NCBI GenBank assembly: GCA_938023895.1
Contig: CALJDH010000180.1
Span: 1 to 7,583 of the forward strand
Length of the DNA: 7,583 nucleotides
From: an uncultured Aliiroseovarius sp.
GTDB lineage: Bacteria > Pseudomonadota > Alphaproteobacteria > Rhodobacterales > Rhodobacteraceae
Direction: 5' to 3'
Part shown: positions 1 through 6,043 of the stretch, piece after piece
Numbering within the stretch: the first letter of the stretch is position 1
How the letters are laid out: the number at the start of each line of letters is the position of its first letter
Notes under the pieces: model-generated
Told to the model about the DNA's origin: nothing
The model's database searches: none
The model's input: only the letters and a program-made list of their open reading frames with translations
Position numbers and translations under genes: made by a program

Positions 1-76
1 TTTGAAGCGCCACAGGAATTCGCGCTTTAAGATCAGCTGCACGCTCGTATTTTTTATTAAGACGCAGGAGAGCAAT

Positions 77-1477
77 ATGCGTATTGGGTTTAAATCGAAG
101 CTGACAGGGCTGGCCGTGGCCTGCGCTCTTGTCGCCACGCCGGCAGCCTATGCTGAAAGCCTCTCTGACGCGATGGCCTCGGCCTATAAAAACAGCGGTC
201 TTCTGGATCAAAATCAGGCCTTGTTGCGCGCGGCGGACGAAGATGTTGCCATCGCGCAGGCCAGCCTACGTCCTGTACTAAGCTATGCCATTCAACACAG
301 CTGGATCGACCCGACCACGTTGGTTCCAAATGACGACTATTCGCGCACGTCTGCGACTTTGACTGCGTCGGTGCTGTTGTTCAATTTTGGCCGTGGAAAA
401 ATGGCGGTTGAAGCCCAGAAAGAAGCTGTTCTTGCGACGCGCGACAGCCTTGTTGGGGTTGAGCAGGGTGTGCTTCTGCGCGCAGTGAATGCATTCCTGA
501 ATGTCCGCTCTGCGAGCGAGAACGCGCAGCTTCAGGCCAACTCGGTTCGGGTTCTGACGCAAGAGCTTCGTGCGGCAAATGATCGCTTTGAAGTGGGCGA
601 GGTTACGCAGACCGATGTGGCTCTGGCGCAGGCACGTCTTGCCGCAGCGCGGTCGGGCGAGGCCTCGGCGCGTGGAAGCCTTGCAATTGCGCGTGAAGAA
701 TACCGGGCAGCAACTGGGCATTACCCTGGTGCGTTGTCGGCCCCGCCGCGCGTCCCGATGACCGCAAAAACGTTGGATGCAGCGAAGGCCATCGCGCGCG
801 ACCGTCATCCCGATCTACTTGCCGCACAGCACAATGTCCGTGTGACCGAGTTGGCCGCCGAGATATCAAAAGCCTCGATGAAGCCAGCGCTGGTGGGCTC
901 TGCGAGCTCGACATGGATGGACAGGACGTCTGCTGCGTCTAGTGCGGATTCAACCAACACCAGCATCGGTATCACGTTGCAGGGTGATATCTATTCCGGC
1001 GGTCTGAAGGCTGCAGAGTATCGCAAATCTCTTGCCCAAGTTGATGCGGCGAAAGCCGGTCTGCGTCAGGCACGCATTGCCGTTGATCAGGGCGTCGCGA
1101 ACGCATGGGCACAACTGGCTATCGCGTCGGCCTCGCTTGAAGCAACCGACCGTCAGATCCGCGCCAGCCGCGTGGCCCTGCGCGGGGCACGGGAAGAGGC
1201 TTCGCTGGGCTCGCGGACCACGCTGGACGTGCTGAACGCCGAGCAAGAGCTTCTGGACGCTGAAGCAGCCCGCATTACGGCGCAGTCGAATCAATATCAG
1301 GCTGTGTACGCGCTGTTGTCGTCGATGGGTCTTTTGACGGCCGAGCACCTGAATCTCGGCGTCGTCGCCTTCGACCCGGAAGCTTACTACAACACGGTAA
1401 AATCTGCGCCCATCCATCGCGTCAGCCCGCAGGGCAAGCGTCTGGACCTTGTGCTCGAGGCGTTGGGCAAGAAATAG
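77..1477 (+). CDS. tolC: TolC-family outer-membrane efflux/type I secretion channel protein
   Basis: Predicted outer-membrane channel of 466 residues, the usual size for TolC proteins, which trimerise into a beta-barrel plus periplasmic tunnel and serve type I secretion systems and RND or ABC exporters. The chosen ATG at 77 has an AGGAG at 66-70 with a 6-nt spacer and gives a clean Sec signal peptide: basic start (MRIGFKSK), hydrophobic core, AYA cleavage site at residue 26. An upstream TTG at position 2 is in frame but would bury that signal. The internal duplication typical of OEP domains is visible: RFEVGEVTQTDVALAQARL (about 170-188) matches EASLGSRTTLDVLNAEQEL (about 374-392), and the barrel-edge motifs LFNFGRG (101-107) and DIYSGGL (304-310) are equivalent positions in the two halves. 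No periplasmic adaptor or inner-membrane pump gene is adjacent, so it probably serves several systems. Family assignment is firm; the transport partner is unknown. Confidence 0.93.
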   Translation: MRIGFKSKLTGLAVACALVATPAAYAESLSDAMASAYKNSGLLDQNQALLRAADEDVAIAQASLRPVLSYAIQHSWIDPTTLVPNDDYSRTSATLTASVLLFNFGRGKMAVEAQKEAVLATRDSLVGVEQGVLLRAVNAFLNVRSASENAQLQANSVRVLTQELRAANDRFEVGEVTQTDVALAQARLAAARSGEASARGSLAIAREEYRAATGHYPGALSAPPRVPMTAKTLDAAKAIARDRHPDLLAAQHNVRVTELAAEISKASMKPALVGSASSTWMDRTSAASSADSTNTSIGITLQGDIYSGGLKAAEYRKSLAQVDAAKAGLRQARIAVDQGVANAWAQLAIASASLEATDRQIRASRVALRGAREEASLGSRTTLDVLNAEQELLDAEAARITAQSNQYQAVYALLSSMGLLTAEHLNLGVVAFDPEAYYNTVKSAPIHRVSPQGKRLDLVLEALGKK

Positions 1478-1544
1478 CGCACTTTCCGAGACTTGCGCAG
1501 CGTGTGCGATTTGCCTCGCTGTCGCAGGTTTCTACTTGTGGCTG

Positions 1545-1573
1545 TTGTCTGGCCGGGGCGAACTGGCTAGTCT
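1545..1573 (+). promoter_or_regulatory. Possible sigma70-type promoter for the PopZ-like gene
   Basis: TTGTCT (1545-1550) and TAGTCT (1568-1573) are separated by exactly 17 bp in the 152-bp gap between tolC and the next gene. The -35 matches consensus at 4 of 6 positions, the -10 at only 3 of 6. If used, transcription would begin near 1580, just before the inverted repeat at 1582-1604. Spacing is the main support. Read-through from tolC is also possible because no convincing terminator follows tolC. Confidence 0.28.
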
Positions 1574-1581
1574 GATATCAA

Positions 1582-1604
1582 ACACACCGAGAATCTGGGT
1601 GTGT
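1582..1604 (+). promoter_or_regulatory. Leader inverted repeat upstream of the PopZ-like gene
   Basis: ACACACC (1582-1588) and GGTGTGT (1598-1604) form a perfect 7-bp stem with a 9-nt loop. It ends 13 nt before the AGGAA ribosome binding site at 1618-1622. No T-run follows, so it is not an intrinsic terminator. It could be a protein-binding dyad or a structure at the 5' end of the mRNA. The pairing is seen; the function is inference. Confidence 0.4.
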
Positions 1605-1629
1605 GACGCAGCTGAACAGGAATTGCTAT

Positions 1630-2742
1630 ATGTCGGATCCGGTCTCGAACGCAGAAATTGAAGATGTTCTGTCCTCGATCCGACGTCTCATCGCTGCCGG
1701 TGATCCTGATCAGAAGGACGAGGTTCAAGCGCCTGAACCCGCCGATAACAAGCTGATCCTGACACCTGCCTTCCGCGTGTTCGGCGGCGATCCCGAGAAA
1801 ACCGTCCAAGATGCTGCGCAGACTGAAACCGCGCCTCCCACGACTGGACGCGATATTCCCGTGGAATCGCTGGAACAGGACAATCCCGCACCCGCCGAAG
1901 CAGCGGGTGTGGCCGGGGATGTTGCCAATAGCCCGCTTATTCTGTCCTTTGACACGAACATGGCCGAGCCGGGTTTCCAAAGCACGTCAGATACGTCGAT
2001 GCCCCCTGCGGATACGCAAGTTGATTTCGAAGACAATTGGGACAGCGACGCGTTGGCAGAAACCGCACAGGTGGCCTTTCTGCATCAACGCGTAACCAGC
2101 GTGGCTGCGCATACGCCGTCCGAGGAAGCCGAGCCCGAGGTCGCTGCTGAAGAGGTCTCTGAACCCGAGGTTATGACCGCAGACGAGGTGCCCGCAGGTG
2201 ACGCCGAAGCCCCCGCAACCGAGGCAGAGGCACCCGTTGTGGACGAGGCTGCCGAGGTTGACGCCGTACCCGAGGTGGACGCCGGGCCAGAGGCCGAAGT
2301 CGAGCCTGAAGCTGAAGCTGTGGCCGAGGCTGAAGAGGTGCAAGAGCAGCCCTCTGATCAGGATGAAATTGAACAGGACACCGTCGCGGCTGCGGAACCC
2401 GAAATTGTCGAGGAAGAGCCGGTTCTCGCTGACAGTGACGCCCCTGTGGAAGACCAGGTTGAAGACCAACCCATTCTCGCCGAGGTCGAAGATCTGGTGA
2501 GTGAGCCTGCTGAAGATGCCCTCGGCACCGAGGTTTTGACCGCCAGCGTGGACGACGCTCTGGTGTCTGAGATTGTCGAAGATGACAGTGATTTCATCGA
2601 CGAAGACCATCTGCAGGAAATCGTCTCGCGGATTGTGCGCGAAGAGCTGAAGGGCGAGATGGGCGTGAAGATCACGCAGGCCGTGCGCCGGATGGTGCGC
2701 CGTGAAGTGACACGTGCGCTGTCCTTGGAAAAGTTCGACTAA
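1630..2742 (+). CDS. PopZ-like (DUF2497-type) polar organising protein, long acidic linker
   Basis: A 370-residue acidic protein with three parts. Residues 1-25 (MSDPVSNAEIEDVLSSIRRL then IAAGD) resemble the N-terminal helix of PopZ/DUF2497 proteins, whose pattern is roughly EEILASIRRII; in Caulobacter this end binds client proteins. Residues about 26-323 are low-complexity and proline/acid-rich, with no Lys or Arg from 155 to 333, fitting a disordered linker. Residues 324-370 are a basic amphipathic helical end (LQEIVSRIVREEL, then VRRMVRREVTRAL), where PopZ has its oligomerisation helices, although this end does not closely match the classic DUF2497 C-terminus. Caulobacter PopZ is about 177 residues, so this linker is much longer. 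The ATG at 1630 has AGGAA at 1618-1622; an in-frame GTG at 1603 lies inside the leader hairpin and is less likely. From memory, Caulobacter popZ also follows a tolC-type gene (rsaFb). Expected role: cytoplasmic scaffold at the cell pole that anchors the chromosome origin and polar proteins. The function is inferred. Confidence 0.72.
   Translation: MSDPVSNAEIEDVLSSIRRLIAAGDPDQKDEVQAPEPADNKLILTPAFRVFGGDPEKTVQDAAQTETAPPTTGRDIPVESLEQDNPAPAEAAGVAGDVANSPLILSFDTNMAEPGFQSTSDTSMPPADTQVDFEDNWDSDALAETAQVAFLHQRVTSVAAHTPSEEAEPEVAAEEVSEPEVMTADEVPAGDAEAPATEAEAPVVDEAAEVDAVPEVDAGPEAEVEPEAEAVAEAEEVQEQPSDQDEIEQDTVAAAEPEIVEEEPVLADSDAPVEDQVEDQPILAEVEDLVSEPAEDALGTEVLTASVDDALVSEIVEDDSDFIDEDHLQEIVSRIVREELKGEMGVKITQAVRRMVRREVTRALSLEKFD
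2122..2340 (+). repeat. Low-complexity acidic-linker coding repeat (degenerate)
   Basis: Inside the PopZ-like gene, residues 165-237 are built almost wholly of Glu, Asp, Ala, Val and Pro in irregular units such as AEVDAVPEVDAGPEAEVEPE. By count, 28 of 73 residues are acidic and none is basic. At DNA level the codons GAG/GAA, GCC/GCT and GTT/GTG recur in changing order, so this is a degenerate rather than a perfect tandem repeat. Such tracts often vary in length between strains. Confidence 0.7.
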
Positions 2743-2760
2743 GACCCCGGACGACGGCGC

Positions 2761-4206
2761 TTAATGCGCCAACGCCAACAGGGCATCAATATCCAGATGC
2801 GTTTCCAGATGATCGGCCAGCGCGTCCAAGCTGGCCTCGATTTGCGCGTCAAAACTGACCGCAGAGGTCTGCGCGCCCAGTTCGTTCAGGAAATGACGCC
2901 GGAACCCGTCCGCAGCGAAAAGGCCATGCAGATAGCAGCCTTGAATGCGCCCATCCGTGCTGCTGGCGCCTTCCGGGCGGTCCCCTACAGACAGCCATGC
3001 GGCGTCGCAACCCGGGCCTTCGGTGCGGCCCAGATGGATCTCGTATCCCTCGACCGCTTGGCCCGAAGGTAGGTGCGTGGCTTGTGTCAGCGCCAACGTC
3101 TTGCGGGGTTCCAGATGCGTAACCACATCCAAATGTCCCAGTCCAGCCACGCGACCTGCGGGGCCTTCGATGCCGTCCGTGTCGATGATCTCGATCCCCA
3201 GCATCTGATAGCCGCCGCAAATGCCCAGAACGTGCCCGCCGCGCCGGATATGGGCGGTCAGGTCGACATCCCAGCCCTGCGCCCGGAAATCCGCCAGATC
3301 GGCGATGGTGGATTTCGAACCCGGGATCAGCACCAGATCGGCATCGCCGGGCAAGGGACGTCCGGGCTCGATGATCTCGACTGTCACCTCCGGTTCATTC
3401 ACCAGCGGGTCCAGATCGTCAAAATTCGCTATCCGGTTCAGGCGCGGCACCGCGATTTTGAACGCGCCGCCTTTGCGGGTGGCAATGTCCATCACGTCCT
3501 CGGCAGGCAAACGCCACGCATCGGTGAACCAGGGCAGGGTGCCCAGATCATGCCAGCCGGTCAGGCGCGCGATCTCAGCGGCGCCATCGGCGAATAGGGT
3601 GGGGTCGCCGCGAAACTTGTTGACCAGAAAGGCTTTAATCCGCGCACGGTCATTGTCAGGCAGCACAGCGTGTGTGCCCACCAATTGCGCAATGACGCCG
3701 CCCCGGTCAATATCGCCGGCCAACACGACGGGCAGGTCCGCAGCCTCCGCAAAGCCCATATTGGCGATGTCGCCCTTACGCAGGTTCACCTCGGCCGGGC
3801 TGCCCGCGCCTTCGACCAGCACCAGATCGCGGCCCTTGCCTAGACGGTGAAAGCTCTCCAGAACGCGTGGCATCAGCTCGGATTTGGCCTTGCCGTAGTC
3901 GCGCGCTTTCATGGTGGCAAAGCGCTTGCCCTGCACGATAACCTGCGCACCTGTGTCCGTCTCGGGCTTTAACAGAACCGGGTTCATGTCGACAATCGGA
4001 TCCAGTCCACAGGCCCGTGCTTGCAGCGCCTGCGCCCGTCCGATCTCGCCCCCGTCTACGGTGACGGCCGCGTTATTTGACATGTTTTGCGGCTTGAACG
4101 GGGCCACGTTCAGCCCGCGCTTCACAGCCGCCCGTGCAATCCCTGCCACTAGCAGAGACTTCCCAACATTCGAGCCCGCGCCCTGGATCATAATCGCCTT
4201 GGTCAT
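2761..4206 (-). CDS. cobQ: Cobyric acid synthase, glutamine-hydrolysing
   Basis: Cytoplasmic enzyme of cobalamin biosynthesis that uses ATP and glutamine to amidate four side chains (b, d, e and g) of adenosylcobyrinic acid a,c-diamide, giving adenosylcobyric acid. The 481-residue length is normal. The N-terminal dethiobiotin-synthetase-like domain shows the P-loop GAGSNVGKS (9-17), KPQNMSNNA (38-46), [12 protein letters not shown] (131-142) and [11 protein letters not shown] (166-176). The C-terminal class I-like glutaminase domain shows PGSKST (295-300), [12 protein letters not shown] with the catalytic Cys 330, [10 protein letters not shown] (388-397) and GCYLHGLF with His 427. Start: the ATG at 4206 gives the family-typical MTKAIMIQG; an in-frame TTG two codons upstream is possible. 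No good Shine-Dalgarno precedes it. The gene ends 18 bp from the convergent PopZ-like gene. No other cobalamin gene and no B12 riboswitch is visible nearby. Confidence 0.97.
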   Translation of the reverse strand: MTKAIMIQGAGSNVGKSLLVAGIARAAVKRGLNVAPFKPQNMSNNAAVTVDGGEIGRAQALQARACGLDPIVDMNPVLLKPETDTGAQVIVQGKRFATMKARDYGKAKSELMPRVLESFHRLGKGRDLVLVEGAGSPAEVNLRKGDIANMGFAEAADLPVVLAGDIDRGGVIAQLVGTHAVLPDNDRARIKAFLVNKFRGDPTLFADGAAEIARLTGWHDLGTLPWFTDAWRLPAEDVMDIATRKGGAFKIAVPRLNRIANFDDLDPLVNEPEVTVEIIEPGRPLPGDADLVLIPGSKSTIADLADFRAQGWDVDLTAHIRRGGHVLGICGGYQMLGIEIIDTDGIEGPAGRVAGLGHLDVVTHLEPRKTLALTQATHLPSGQAVEGYEIHLGRTEGPGCDAAWLSVGDRPEGASSTDGRIQGCYLHGLFAADGFRRHFLNELGAQTSAVSFDAQIEASLDALADHLETHLDIDALLALAH

Positions 4207-4219
4207 GGCCAAGACTTAG

Positions 4220-4235
4220 GCGCTTTTCAAAGCGC
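4220..4235 (-). promoter_or_regulatory. Short hairpin just upstream of cobQ
   Basis: On the minus strand GCGCTT and AAGCGC pair perfectly (6 bp) around a 4-nt TGAA loop, ending 13 nt before the cobQ ATG, where a ribosome binding site would normally lie. There is no T-run. It may influence translation initiation or be chance; the 121-bp gap is otherwise taken up by the terminator of the upstream gene. Confidence 0.3.
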
Positions 4236-4273
4236 GCTCCAGCCCTGTTCCGACATCAGGGGGGGCTGAAACG

Positions 4274-4298
4274 AAAAACGCGCCCCGATTAGGACGCG
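4274..4298 (-). terminator. Intrinsic terminator of the small unknown gene
   Basis: Read on the minus strand, CGCGTCC (4298-4292) pairs with GGGCGCG (4285-4279): 7 bp including one G-U, 6-nt loop, followed at once by TTTTT (4278-4274). It lies about 30 bp past the stop of the gene ending at 4328 and upstream of cobQ, so those two genes are probably separate transcripts. Confidence 0.8.
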
Positions 4299-4327
4299 CA
4301 TTCCATGGAGTATTCTGTAGCTGCTGC

Positions 4328-4645
4328 TTACGCAGCTTCCGCGGTGGCGGCGTTGCGACGCTCGCTTTCTTCGCGGCTCAGTGCGACCGAGGTGCGGATG
4401 CCTTTCGAAACAAAGTCCATCAGGCCGCTCACGACGCGCTCGTTCGGGTCGATGCCTGCACAGCTCAACACTTCGCGCCCGTCGCGCGACCGGGCCCAAC
4501 GGGCGATCTGATCGGGGCCGTTGCCGTATTTCTTGTCATCAGCAATGGCGTCGTCCAACGCAGCCAGCACGACAGCAGCGAAAAGCTTGCGCGCGCGGTT
4601 GCCTTGTTCGTTGTTGAAAGCGGTACCGTCTACGGAGTCCAGCAT
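4328..4645 (-). CDS. Conserved small protein of unknown function (possibly DUF6280 family)
   Basis: A 105-residue soluble protein I cannot assign a function. The ATG at 4645 is preceded by AAAAGGA with a 5-nt spacer. The reading frame runs open further upstream to 4837, but that extension crosses the divergent regulatory region and has no supporting start signal. Visible features: N-terminal DGTAFNNEQGNRARKLFAAV (residues 6-25), an alanine-rich helix to about residue 35, a polar KKYGNG turn (38-43), then ARWARSRDGREVLSCAGIDP (48-67), a predicted helix VVSGLMDFVSKG (71-82), and a charged tail RTSVALSREESERRNAA (84-100). There is no signal peptide, membrane segment or zinc motif, and only one Cys (62). 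The style matches a small protein I recall as widespread in Rhodobacterales, perhaps DUF6280; that name is from memory. It is monocistronic: divergent from efp, with its own terminator. The W-x-x-S-x-D...AGID pattern recalls small alphaproteobacterial and phage helical proteins, a weak resemblance. Confidence 0.85.
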   Translation of the reverse strand: MLDSVDGTAFNNEQGNRARKLFAAVVLAALDDAIADDKKYGNGPDQIARWARSRDGREVLSCAGIDPNERVVSGLMDFVSKGIRTSVALSREESERRNAATAEAA

Positions 4646-4710
4646 GGTCGTCCTTTTGTTATTCTTGCTCTTGCGGTTTCTGGCGTAGCGGCCAATATGG
4701 CTTTTTCTGC

Positions 4711-4734
4711 GTGATTCGGTATCCCCTGAATCAC
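4711..4734. promoter_or_regulatory. Operator-like perfect dyad in the efp divergent region
   Basis: GTGATTC (4711-4717) and GAATCAC (4728-4734) form a perfect 7-bp inverted repeat with a 10-bp spacer, so the half-site centres lie about 17 bp apart, under two helical turns. It lies 66 bp upstream of the small unknown gene and 55 bp upstream of the predicted efp -35 box. This is better placed to control the minus-strand gene. The geometry suits a dimeric regulator; which one is unknown. I see no clear -35/-10 pair for the minus-strand gene. Confidence 0.45.
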
Positions 4735-4788
4735 ATGACAGCCATGCGCTTGTTGCATAGCTGTTACATTTGGCCGTTCCGCGCCTGC

Positions 4789-4817
4789 TTGCCAGAGACA
4801 AGCCTGCAAGATATAGG
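4789..4817 (+). promoter_or_regulatory. Predicted sigma70-type promoter of efp
   Basis: TTGCCA (4789-4794) and TATAGG (4812-4817) are separated by exactly 17 bp. The predicted start near 4824 gives a leader of about 36 nt that contains the hairpin at 4836-4852. It is the best promoter-like sequence in the window. Confidence 0.55.
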
Positions 4818-4835
4818 TTCAGGCGAAGAAATTTC

Positions 4836-4852
4836 AACCTTTTGTGAAGGTT
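4836..4852 (+). promoter_or_regulatory. efp leader hairpin covering the ribosome binding site
   Basis: AACCTT (4836-4841) pairs with AAGGTT (4847-4852) around the loop TTGTG. The 3' arm contains most of GAAGG (4846-4850), the best Shine-Dalgarno for the ATG at 4860 (9-nt spacer). Folding would hide it. An AGGA also occurs at 4855-4858, too close to the ATG to act well. The stem is short and AU-rich, so regulation is inference. Confidence 0.4.
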
Positions 4853-4859
4853 TCAGGAT

Positions 4860-5423
4860 ATGCCCAAGATCAACGGAAACGAAATTCGCCCCGGCAACGT
4901 GCTGGAGCACAACGATGGCCTGTGGGCTGCGGTTAAGGTCGACCACGTAAAGCCCGGTAAAGGCGGCGCTTTCGCTCAGGTCGAACTGAAAAACCTGCGC
5001 AACGGCTCGAAGCTGAACGAACGCTTCCGTTCCGCAGACAAAGTCGAGCGTGTGCGTCTGGAGCAGAAAGACCAGCAGTTCCTTTATGAAGATGACGGCA
5101 TGCTGATCTTCATGGACACCGAGACCTATGAACAGAACCAGATCCCGGCCGACCTGCTGGGCGAACGTCGTCCGTTCCTGCAAGACGGCATGACCATCGT
5201 GGTCGAGTTCTACGAGACCGAGGCCCTGAACGCGACCTTGCCGCAGAAAGTCACCTGCACCATCGAAGAGACCGAGCCGGTCGTCAAAGGTCAGACCGCG
5301 GCCAACAGCTTCAAGCCCGCCGTTCTGGACAATGGCGTGCGCATCTCGGTGCCGCCCTTTGTTGCTCAAGGCGAGGCCATCGTGGTGAACACCGAAACCA
5401 TGGAATATTCCGAACGCGCCTAA
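4860..5423 (+). CDS. efp: Translation elongation factor P
   Basis: Cytoplasmic tRNA-shaped factor that binds between the ribosomal P and E sites and relieves stalling at polyproline stretches. The 187-residue length is standard. Domain I (about 1-64) carries the conserved tip loop KPGKGGAF at 31-38, placing Lys 34 at the position that is beta-lysylated by EpmA/EpmB in E. coli; whether this organism modifies it cannot be told here, and no modification gene is in the window. The central OB-fold domain spans about 65-126, and the C-terminal OB-fold ends in the family signature [20 protein letters not shown] (from 160) followed by the terminal EYSERA. The ATG at 4860 gives the typical [13 protein letters not shown] start. 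The gene is flanked by its own promoter and a strong downstream terminator, so it is probably transcribed alone. Confidence 0.98.
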   Translation: MPKINGNEIRPGNVLEHNDGLWAAVKVDHVKPGKGGAFAQVELKNLRNGSKLNERFRSADKVERVRLEQKDQQFLYEDDGMLIFMDTETYEQNQIPADLLGERRPFLQDGMTIVVEFYETEALNATLPQKVTCTIEETEPVVKGQTAANSFKPAVLDNGVRISVPPFVAQGEAIVVNTETMEYSERA

Positions 5424-5443
5424 GTGCCTTGGTAATATCCCCA

Positions 5444-5474
5444 AAAGGGCAGGGCACGCGCTCTGCCCTTTGTG
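5444..5474 (+). terminator. Strong intrinsic terminator after efp
   Basis: AAAGGGCAG (5444-5452) pairs perfectly with CTGCCCTTT (5463-5471). The stem continues inward as G-U, G-C and C-G to give 12 bp with a 4-nt ACGC loop. The trailing stretch TTTGTGTTT is only moderately T-rich. It starts 21 bp after the efp stop and ends just before the rluE ribosome binding site (GAGG, 5478-5481), so the rluE initiation region follows it directly. Confidence 0.8.
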
Positions 5475-5486
5475 TTTGAGGTCCAG

Positions 5487-6032
5487 ATGACCACGATCCT
5501 TTTCAATAAGCCCTTTAACGTACTGTCGCAGTTCACCGATCGCGGCAACGAGGGCAGCGACCGCCAGACCCTATCAGACTATATCGACCTGCCGGGCGTC
5601 TACGCGGCGGGGCGGCTAGATCGTGACAGCGAAGGGCTTTTGGTGCTGACGGATGACGGGAAGCTTCAGGCGAAGCTTGCAAACCCGAAGCACAAACTTG
5701 CGAAAACCTACTGGGTGCAGGTGGAAGGCATTCCGGACGAAGCGGCTCTGCAATCACTCCGCGATGGTGTCGACCTAAAAGACGGACTCACCCGTCCCGC
5801 CAAAGCGCGCCGCATCGTCGAGCCTGCCGGGCTCTGGCAACGTACCCCGCCCATCCGCGTGCGCAAATCCGTGCCTGATTGCTGGATCGAGTTGAAAATT
5901 ACCGAGGGCAAGAACCGTCAGGTCCGCCGTATGACCGCCGCTGTAGGGCATCCGACCCTGCGCTTGATCCGCTATGGCGTCGGCGCCTATACGCTGGACG
6001 GGATCGGCCACGGCAAATGGCGCTACGCTTAG
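5487..6032 (+). CDS. rluE: 23S rRNA pseudouridine(2457) synthase RluE
   Basis: RsuA/RluB/E/F-family pseudouridine synthase without an S4 domain; E. coli RluE isomerises U2457 of 23S rRNA, close to the peptidyl transferase centre. The 181-residue protein opens with [15 protein letters not shown] (4-18). It carries the family motif [20 protein letters not shown] (38-57), in which Asp 45 is the catalytic nucleophile, then [17 protein letters not shown] and the C-terminal motif [20 protein letters not shown]. These blocks match my memory of E. coli RluE closely, including GKW near the end. The ATG at 5487 follows GAGG with a 5-nt spacer; an in-frame GTG at 5472 lies in the terminator tail and is unlikely. 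The gene sits right after the efp terminator, so it relies on read-through or a promoter I cannot see. Its stop codon lies in a small hairpin (6020-6035). Confidence 0.95.
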   Translation: MTTILFNKPFNVLSQFTDRGNEGSDRQTLSDYIDLPGVYAAGRLDRDSEGLLVLTDDGKLQAKLANPKHKLAKTYWVQVEGIPDEAALQSLRDGVDLKDGLTRPAKARRIVEPAGLWQRTPPIRVRKSVPDCWIELKITEGKNRQVRRMTAAVGHPTLRLIRYGVGAYTLDGIGHGKWRYA

Positions 6033-6035
6033 CGC
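6020..6035 (+). terminator. Possible weak terminator hairpin at the rluE stop
   Basis: GCGCTA (6020-6025) and TAGCGC (6030-6035) form a perfect 6-bp stem with a CGCT loop that contains the end of rluE, including its TAG stop. A pyrimidine-rich tract (TTCTCTTTTTCTT) begins about 6 nt later, further than is ideal, so termination here is uncertain. Confidence 0.3.
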
Positions 6036-6043
6036 AGATCTGT

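Noticed and set aside
2..31. TTGAAG-N18-TTTAAG as a tolC promoter
   Set aside because: Both boxes are weak matches and the region is cut by the window edge, so alternatives further upstream cannot be judged.
278..808. 176-codon minus-strand open frame inside tolC
   Set aside because: Shadow of tolC, whose frame has a signal peptide and a clear family match. The antisense product is rich in Arg and Cys with no recognisable pattern.
1987..2610. 207-codon minus-strand open frame opposite the PopZ-like gene
   Set aside because: It is the reverse of a low-complexity GAG/GCC/GTT-rich coding region, which removes stops by composition. The product is an odd Leu/Gly/Phe-rich string and there is no start signal.
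2756..2770. GGCGC-TTAAT-GCGCC inverted repeat at the end of cobQ as a bidirectional terminator
   Set aside because: Only 5 bp, no T-run on either side, and half of it is cobQ coding sequence. Not enough to call a terminator.
3073..3850. Two overlapping plus-strand open frames of 174 and 209 codons opposite cobQ
   Set aside because: cobQ covers the same DNA with full family motifs. These frames are typical high-GC antisense shadows.
4319..4337. AGCTGC...GCAGCT hairpin across the stop of the small unknown gene
   Set aside because: Pairing is real but largely reflects the Ala-rich coding end; the intrinsic terminator at 4274-4298 is far better.
4691..4706. GCCA-ATA-TGGC followed by TTTTT as a plus-strand terminator
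   Set aside because: A 4-bp stem is too short, and no plus-strand gene ends nearby.
4646..4837. Upstream in-frame extension of the small unknown gene to 169 residues
   Set aside because: It would cross the operator-like dyad and the efp promoter, its residues look non-coding (KSKNNKRTT and similar), and the ATG at 4645 already has a ribosome binding site.
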